Part shown: piece after piece, positions 49,701 through 58,700 of the stretch
Layout of the letters: each line of letters starts with the position of its first letter
How positions within the stretch are numbered: position 1 is the first letter of the stretch
NCBI GenBank assembly: GCA_963669155.1
Contig: OZ022577.1
Span: forward strand, 26,381,865-26,445,864
Length of the DNA stretch: 64,000 nucleotides
DNA from: Arbacia lixula
Lineage: Eukaryota > Echinodermata > Echinoidea > Arbacioida > Arbaciidae
Direction of reading: 5' to 3'
Notes under the pieces: model-generated
The model's database searches: none
What the model was told of the DNA's origin: nothing
Seen by the model: the letters and a program-made list of their open reading frames with translations, nothing else
Made by a program: the position numbers and the translations under genes

Positions 49701-52700
49701 GAAACATGAACTTGGTGATGGAGGGAAATAGTTCAGAATAAATCCCTACAAACAGTCTTCCTCTCACAAATAAAATGTCCTCATTTTAGATAGTGACAAA
49801 TTGAATATCCTTAAATACATAAAGAAAGTATAATGCAATAATTCATTGTATGCTTGACGTTGGCTTGGATACAAGTGAAAAAATGAAACTACCATTGAAG
49901 CATTCATTATTTATCTGAAAATTCGCATGTCTGAAAACAAACTTTTGGTACATAAAAGTAACTCTTGTGTCTCAAACGTAAAATGATCAAGGCACACCTT
50001 TCTCATTACAATGTTGAATTTATACAAAATTCAAATATAGAGGTGGACTGCAAATTTGCTCTATAGGCCTATGTAGCAATCCTAGTGTGAACTTCTCAAA
50101 TACTTTTCACAAATGGCATTTCACAACAAGATGATTATAAAAGAAAGGAAAATACAGTGAACTTTTCACGTAAAATACTTTTTTTTTTTCTTTTTTTTTG
50201 TATGCAAGTGAAAACAAATATAGCACTTTCTGCCTTTCTTTCTGGAAATTGGCCAAGCCTGGTATATATCAAAATGGACCTGAGTACATATATTGTTCAA
50301 TTAATTGAGTAATAACCACTTGAGTTTGCCAAAAACATGGAAAATCTCACTCTATTGATAATGACTTTTCCATCACTTGATCGGACTGGGACATTATCTT
50401 CCCGGAGTTACATACAAAATTGCAAAAATACACATATCCGGTTTCTCAGCGAACGAATATAAATGTAAATGTGTAATGGTCACCATCCATTATACATATG
50501 TGCACATATCAACTATAATGTACCATTGTAATATATCAACATATACATAATAATAATAATAATAATTATATACTCGTCACAAAATATGTACTATGTTACA
50601 TGTACTATTCTATACAGATGACAAAGAAAAAAAATGAATTTCCAAAAGTTCTGTGTTTTGGTGATTTAGATGCATTGCCGTTCTTGTAAGTTGCAAGCAG
50701 TTTAGTTTTATGAAGAAACTATGTAAATTATTGGTAAAATCATCTTCTTGCATTTCTGATAATTGCACAACATTCATTGCAGTCTCGAACTCTGTGTAGA
50801 GTGGAATATGAAATACTATCAAGCATTTGTAAGAATTGAATGATTGACAATATATCGAACTTTTAACATAAAACGGAAAAATCAATCTGATGACTCATGT
50901 GTTGCTTTTTGTGCAACATATTCAAATTGACTTCTTTTTTTTTTTTAAATTTCACTGTTATACATACAATTGTAACACATATTTTCAAAATCTATGCTGT
51001 TAAGTGTGCCTTTCAAGAAAACACTCAACATCTAAGGGAAATTACAAACAGTCCATAACCATTGAAAGCAAACAAATTCTCAAGAGATTGCAATAACTTA
51101 TGAACAGTTTATTTCTGTTATAAAAATGCAAATTACTTCCGATGACAAACGAGGAGTTCAGTCTTTATTCAGCAAACATACTTCGGGTTCCTTGCGTATT
51201 TGCAGTCTGCAACCTCGAAATGTTCGCATATTGATATTCAAAGGGAAAATTGAAGCGTCCAACGTGCACTATTTGTGTCCATATGCTATATTATCGCTTA
51301 TTTGCCAATGGAAGTCCCAGTGATGAATGTCTAATTATGCTCAAAAAGTGTCACATTTGGTAGTCACTATATTTCTGTGGTTTTCTCTTTATTCTACCAT
51401 AGCGAGTCTGGGGTTGAACTGACGGTTGAACCGCTGGTTGAGGTGACGGTTGAACTGCTGGCTCACCAGTTGGTTGCTGGTCAGGACTTTGCTGGTCGAT
51501 GACCTGGGGGTCGATGTCGGGGTTTTCCCTCGAGGGCCCTGGTCTGTTGAACTGGATAGCACGGTCTGCCAGTTCCTTAAGGGGTGAACCTGGTTGGGTC
51601 CTTGGTGTTGGTTTGATTGGGTAGACGACTGCCTCATAGACGCCTCTGACCATGATGGTTGGTCAAAATTGTCTAACCTCAAGCGTTGAGTAGACTGGTC
51701 TGGGTGTTGAGATGAGTCTGACCATGGCTGTTGGTCAGTCTCGTTCCGGCCAAGGTGGATTAGTGGTTGACCTTCTGGAACCTGGGGGTCATCTGGCTGC
51801 TCGAGCTGGTCAGCGATTTGAGGGTTAGTTGACCACTGCACCTCTATTGAAGCAGGGCGTGATACATTTTGAGATGGAGGAAGGTTTTCAGGCTTCCTCT
51901 GACTTGAAGAAGGACGTGAGGTTGAAGGAATAGTTTCAGCTCTCCTCTGATTACTTGAAGGAGGATGTAAGGTTGGAGGTCCTTTCTCTTGGAGATAGGC
52001 TTTGGACCTGAAGAGTTTGAGTCTGTTGTGATGGACCACCTTCGTGGCATTTTCATTGTGGATGTCAGCTATGGTGTAGTCCAGGCAATCAGGTGAGACT
52101 GAGATGATTGTGAAAGGTCCTTTCCAGTTTGGTTCCAGTTTATGTCTTGCGTTGACAGGATCGTGCAACCAAACAAGATCTCCTGGAACGTACTTGATCG
52201 TCCTGGTTGAGGTGTCGTAGTCCTTTTTCTGTCTGTTTTGGGCTAGTTCGGACTTCTGCCGGGTGTGCTGGAAAGCCTTTCTCAAACGGGCACCGATGTC
52301 AGTAACATACTCCGGGGGAGAGTCATGGGATGGTGTCATAACCGGGCAGGTTATAGTGGCTGGTGTTCTTGCCTCTCGGCCGTGCATGATGAAGTAAGGC
52401 GTCAACCCAGTACTAGTATGGGTGCTGGTGTTATATGCCAGTTGTAGTTGATTTATGTGCTCATCCCAGTCACCTCCTTGGTGTGCGATGTATTTCGCAA
52501 GTTGATCCTTGATCACTCGGTTGGCTCTCTCGACGATGCCTGCTCCTTGGGGGTGGTATGGCGATGATCGTGATTTGCGAATTCCGAGCTTCTGGCAGAG
52601 ATCTTGAACTATTCTGGATTCAAATTGTCTGCCTTGGTCTGTGTGGAGGGACTCAGGAATTCCATGTTCCGTAATGTAATCTTCAAACAGATGTTTGGCG

Positions 52701-55700
52701 ACTGAATGGGCGGTTTGGTCTTGCATGGGATAAATGTTGGTGTATTTGCTGAAATGGTCAACGACTACCAACATATATCGATTGCCCTTTCGTGATGTAG
52801 GAAGTTCGGCGATGTCGGCAAACACTATTTGGAGAGGATGATCGGTCTTGATGCTCTGAAGTGGGGCTTGGTGTTTTGGATTCGGTGATCTGATGGACTC
52901 ACATGCTGTACAGGTGTTGCAATAGTCGGTTATATCCTTGTGCATGAAAGGCCAGAAACACATGGATTCTGCTCTGTGAAGAGTACGCTGGATACCAAAG
53001 TGTCCAGAAGATGGATTACCATGGATATCTTGCAAGACTTGAGGGACGAGTGACTCTGGTATGACGACTTGAAGTGAGGTTGAACCTGTTTTGTCTTGTC
53101 GTCTTCGATGCAAAATACCATTCTCAAGGACGAGACGTGGGAGTTGCCAGAAGAGGCGACGTAGATGAGGTGTTTGTTGACGAACTTCTCTCACTGTGGG
53201 GTGGCGTCCTTCCTTAAGGTACTTAATGACTCTTTGAATGTCATTGTCTTGTTGCTGGTGGTACTGTAGATCGGTGTAGTGGCTGGCAAGAATGAAATTG
53301 TCTGGAACCTTGGAGGCTGTCGTCTGGTTCGACTGAGGGTCAGTCGAAGCTTGCTCTGGTTGATGTGCAGGTGACTTTCTTGTAGAAGAACGTGTGTGTA
53401 CCGTATTGACAGCTTGTGGAGTGTCATCTGGTAGACGTGACAAGGCATCTGCATTTTGGTGTGAAGTACCTTTCCGATGAGTTATAGTGAATGTGTAGGC
53501 ACTAAGTTCGACAATCCATCTTGCTCGGCGGCCAGAAGAATCGTCTTGGATTGGAGCTTTGCCATAACTCAGGAGTGGTTGATGGTCAGTGAGGATAGTG
53601 AATTCTTGACCTCTGAGATAATGTCTGAAGTGGCGAACTGATGAGACAATGGCCCAAAGTTCCCTGTCATAGGTGGACCATTTTCTTTGAGTTGCTGTCA
53701 ACTTTTGGCTGAAGTAGGCGACTACTTGATCTTTCCCATCTTGAGTTTGGGCGAGGACGGCTCCAACAGCATCTTGTGAAGCATCAGTGGCCAAGGAGAA
53801 CTTGTTGCCAAAGTCTGGATATGCGAGAAGTGGTGGACTTGTGAGGGCTTGTTTCAGCATGTTGAAGGCTTGTTCGCAATCATCTGTCCAGATGAACTGT
53901 CTTCCCTTGTGTGTCAGATCAGTGAGTGGGGATGATATTTGAGCAAAGCCAGCGATGAAACGACGGTAGAATGACGCAAGTCCTAGAAACGATCTCACTT
54001 GGGTTGCATTCGTTGGTCGAGGCCAATTGGAGACTTTCTTGGTGTTATCTGGATCAGGGAGAACTCCAGCTGGACTGATAACATGACCCAGGTATGTCAC
54101 TTCTCTCTTGAAGAGCTGGCATTTGGATGGCTTCAACTTGAGTCCTGCCTCTCTAATGCGTTGAAGAACTTCTTGGAGATTGATGAGATGCTCTTCAAAA
54201 TTCTTGCCTAAGATGATGCAATCGTCGAGGTACACAAGGCAAGTTGACCAATGAAGGCCATGAAGTACCCTTTCCATGAGGCGTTGGAAGGTCATGGGAG
54301 CATTGACGAGCCCAAACGGCATGACGTTGAAGTGGTACAAGCCAGTGCCAGTCGTAAAGGCGGTCTTTTCCTTGCTCTCAGGGTGGAGTTGTACCTGCCA
54401 GTATCCTGCCGATAGATCGATAACACTGAAGTAGGAAGAAGACGACAAGGCATCAATGGAGTCATCTTGGCGAGGGATTGGATGAGAATCTCGCACGGTG
54501 ACTGCATTCAAAGCTCGGTAATCTACACAAAACCGGTAAGTATTGTCTTTCTTCTTAACCATAACTATGGGGCTGGACCATGGCGAAAAGCTTTCCTCGA
54601 TTATGCCTCGTCGAAGGAGATCATCAACCTGGTGTTGAATTTCGACTCTCATGGCGGGTGACGTTCGATATGCCCTTTGGCGGACTGGTGTATCAGTTGT
54701 TGTGGTGATGTCATGATAGGCAAGGTTCGTTTGTCCAATATCATCTGCTGAGCTGCTGAAGATATCAGAGTATGAATTGAGTAAGTGTTGAGCCTTGTCG
54801 TACTCAGTCTTGGTAAGACCAGATGAAGGGAGTATTGAAGAAGCTTGAAAAGATGAATTTGACTGTGTGCTAGCAACAACGCTGTTGACGATTTCGTACT
54901 CATCTTCATCGTCTCCAGTTGCAGAGTAGAATTGGCCAAGATTGGTATCTGATGGTAACTCTATCGCGTCGGGTGATGGGTTGAGTAACCTGATCAAGAC
55001 GATGCCATCTTGGGGTCGAGATATGGATCTGGCACCTGCTATAGGAAGATGCTCATGGATGGAGGGCTCAAACATTCCATCGTAATCTTGTAGAACGATG
55101 TCAGGTTGTGGTGCTATCAGACGGCCATGGACGTGTATCTCACTCATCGAAGGGAGTGTTGCCTTTCCGATCAGTGAAACATTGCACTTCAGTGGCGTTT
55201 GATGCTGATGGCGGTCAACGAGGGGAATACACACATCAGGCATGCAGAATGTTGAAGTGAGGGTGGATACGGAGGCACCATGTGTAGACAGAAAATCCCA
55301 ACCCAAGATGAAAGGGTGAGTGATGTTTCTTGCAACATAGAACAGATGCTTGAGTGTTTTGTTTCCAAGGTGTATGGTAGATAAAGTGTTGCCAATAGTG
55401 TCAATGGATTCTCCGGTTACTGATGACGCTGAAGTCGCTGATTTGTGTAGTGGACTTCGCTGTCTCTCAGGGATTGAGTAGTAAAAATCAGCACTCATCA
55501 GTGATATATGGGCACCAGTGTCGACAAAAGCTAAAATGTATGTGTTGTCCACAATTGCTGGAATGTATGGAGGTGGAGATGAAGGAAGAGCTTGACCTTG
55601 TTTGTCATCGACAGACAGTGCAGATGGAGGACGAGATTGATTTTCGGTTTGGGTCTCTTTGTTCTGGGGTTGACGACTATCGCAATAGCGACTGTCAGGA

Positions 55701-58700
55701 TGGCGACTGTCTGACTGCGTAGACTGCCAACTAGGTTGGCCGCCATATGACGATGAAGCTTCAGGGTCATATCTAGATGGGCTACGGGATCTCTCATCAT
55801 AGTACGATTCACGTCTAGATGGGCTTGATCGACGTTGGTAGTGTGCACTCTGTGGTCGGTTTGAATCACGATGTCCATCGTATGATCGTCGAGGACTTGG
55901 CGACCTGAAGTGGGGGTGCGAGTAATGCGGTGGAGTCGGCGACCTAAAACGTTGGTGTGGACTGGGTAGTCTAAATGGTCGGTACTGCTGATCATCAAAA
56001 TATCGATGTCGTGGCCTCGATTGGTGTTCGTCAGTGTATGAATATGTTGATCTTCGATGAAGACTGGGAGACGGATGGAGGCTGGATTTGGGTTGCAATT
56101 TCTCCATCTTGAGTTCCATTTCATCTAGGCGATGTAACACCTTTTCCAGAATTTCAGATGTTTGAGTATCTCTCTTCTGTGAAGTTGAAGCTATGGTTGG
56201 GTCTGGTGGTGTCCGCGGTTGACCAATCAGGCTGGCTCGCTCAACTCTGACGGCAATAATCAATGCTTCGTCGAATTTGGTTGCACCGAGCTCATGGATC
56301 TTGACTTGTAGGGCCTTGTCAATTCCAGCTACGAATCTGCGAAACTTTTCTCCGTCTTTGCCTGCAGCATCGTACTTTGGGAACGCTTCCTCTACTAGAG
56401 TAGTAATAGCTGCTGCAAAAACTTCTAGGGACTCGTTTCGCTGTCGCTTTCGGGCATCAATGCATGACTTGAATGTAGTTAGGTAGTTGGTGTTGCCAAA
56501 GACTGAAGCTAACTTATTCTTGACCTTACTGTAGTCCTTCTGGTCTGAGGCTGGGATGCTTTCCCACACGGTGAACGCTGCACCTGCCAATCTTGAAGGG
56601 AGGATGAGATGAAGCTTGGAATCCGACTGGGGGAGAACTTCAGTTGCAACTTCCAGTCGTCGAACCCACTGTCCAAAATTCTTTCCATCTTCTCCTGTGA
56701 AGACTTCAGGGAGATCAAGTCGAAATGTACTCATGGTGGCGTACTAAATTCAAGTTGTCAAAATAACTAAAGGAAGCACTGTTGTTGGCTGTGTGTAGTA
56801 GTAACTGGGCCGAAGAAGGGAGTGCTGCAGTGTAGAATGCTGTTAGCTGCAGGAGGTAGCTAAACCAAGGGCAAAAACTACGGCCAGCTAAGACTGCAGC
56901 TACACAAGCAAATCTACGAAATTGATGACAAGTGTTGAAGTGGATATGCTCTACGTTGAATTAACTGTGCGTCCAGTTTGATGTAATCGACGTATTACAT
57001 GAAGAAGGGAGACTTGCAATCAGCATAAATCTCTCAAGGACAATCACAAAATCACACGTCAGATGAGGAACAGATCTAATTAATTGCATACACACAGGAT
57101 ATCAATGCATGTAATCTCCAGTATGCAGAAGAAGGGTGTTCTCACTAATGCTCAACGTGAAGAAATGGAGATCATTATAGTTGTACTATGAAAGTGTACT
57201 TCAAAAATTGTTGCATCACGAAAGTCGAATAAATCTCCGTTCAGTGAAGAGAAGTAAGGGCGAGAATGCAACAAGGAGAAGGAAGTAATCATTCATACAG
57301 CTAACAGTGAACTCTCTCAATAGAAGGAGGGAGAAGGAATTAAATCTACATGTACCTCACCAATACTTGTCGAAGAGGGTGAACATGTGGCAATTCGCTC
57401 CAAAACTTGAAGTACTGTGCGTACAATGAAGTAAGCTCATAGCAAAATGTGTCGAGTACAAACAGAATTCGGGGTGAAAAGCATACCCAAATGTTGCAGA
57501 TCTGCTTGAAAATTCATGAATTCCAGATAAATGCAGTCTAAGAATTCATGATGAAGGGTGAATTCTACTGAAGCAGGGTGAAAATAAATTCAGCAGAAAC
57601 GCATATGACGCAGGGCGAAATTCAGGATAGTACAGAATATCAAAATCGCTCGGAAAATCGCTCAAGAAATGTCGCTCTTGAAGTAGGGTGAAAATAATTC
57701 ACTTGAAGCAGGGCGAAACTAATTCACGTGAAGCAGGGCGAAACTAATTCATTTGAAGCAGGGCGAAATCACATCTATCGAAGCAGGGTGAAAATGTAGC
57801 CAAACATGTGGCTATCAGCCGCCGCTGGTCTCAGCTGCCTGCTGCTCTGGGGAAGAAGAGGGCTAGAGAAACACACCACTGCCACCAGTTGTAGTGTCGG
57901 GTTCTGTACACAGTTCCCTAGCACACTCTTACAGGCAACCTACACAGACAGTCAGGAGACATGATGTTTGCTGGTTGAAGTACTACAGCTAAACTGCCAG
58001 TTTTTAATGTTCTCAATTTGTAAATGAATGGTAGATCACCAAGGACTAAATATTCATGAGGTTATACCAATCAACATAATAAAGTAATCTTGAATATTCA
58101 AATGAGTAAACAATAACTAACTGATAACTATTCATGATATGCAAATCATTCATGTTATCACATGTTATCATAGACCTATCATAAAAAAGAGCGGGAAACT
58201 AGAAAACCATTCATGAGGAAGAAGGGAAGGTACAATAATGGATGGGGTGATGGTCGGTGATGGTGGAATGGTCAAACACAAAAGAAACATGAGTGTGTGC
58301 AGGGTGTGGAAAGGGAATGACAGATTAGTGTGCAAGGGGTGAAACATGAACTTGGTGATGGAGGGAAATAGTTCAGAATAAATCCCTACATTATGTTTAT
58401 TCTGAATGAGTGGGGAATGTAGATGTGATTTCATGTTTAATTTAGCCATTAAATTTATCTTGACGTCATCATAATGCCATATGAATAGAAAAATGAATTT
58501 TCATGTAGGACGTCATTATCTTTTTTGCCCATTCTTGCGTAACTCAGCAATCATTGATCAATTTTCTCCCAAATTTCTCTATGTTGTATCTGAGACCTTG
58601 CTATATGATAATGTTGCCTTAATTTATCATTTGGATCGGGTCTTTATGGTGTAAATTTAATTATACGCATCAATGTCAAAATCAGACTATGTTGTAGCTG

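Larger units (their letters stand above)
56735..57889 (-). other. 5' leader of the retrotransposon
   Basis: 1.15 kb between PBS and Gag start with no long open frame. It probably carries packaging signals. Its upstream end contains the 25-nt repeat array and looser GCAGGGYGAA copies from about 57570. Confidence 0.7.
49250..58390 (-). mobile_element. Complete Ty3/Gypsy-type LTR retrotransposon in sororin intron 1
   Basis: The element is 9141 bp, transcribed on the minus strand, the same orientation as the host gene. It has LTRs of 501 bp at both ends (no difference found reading line by line), inverted TGTAG/CTACA termini, a TTAT target duplication, a primer-binding site, a 1.15-kb leader, one Gag-Pro-Pol frame in protease-RT-RNaseH-integrase order, and a 1.6-kb noncoding region before the 3' LTR. 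No envelope frame is evident. Integrase after RNase H, with a GPY/F-like module, places it in Ty3/Gypsy rather than Copia. I do not assign a clade. Identical LTRs imply insertion very recently. Confidence 0.97.

Noticed and set aside
49250-49750. 79-codon frame in the LTR (also in the other LTR)
   Set aside because: Identical in both LTRs, low complexity, no domain; a by-product of the LTR sequence.
53999-56124. Short frames on both strands inside the pol region
   Set aside because: Shadows of the 1781-codon frame.
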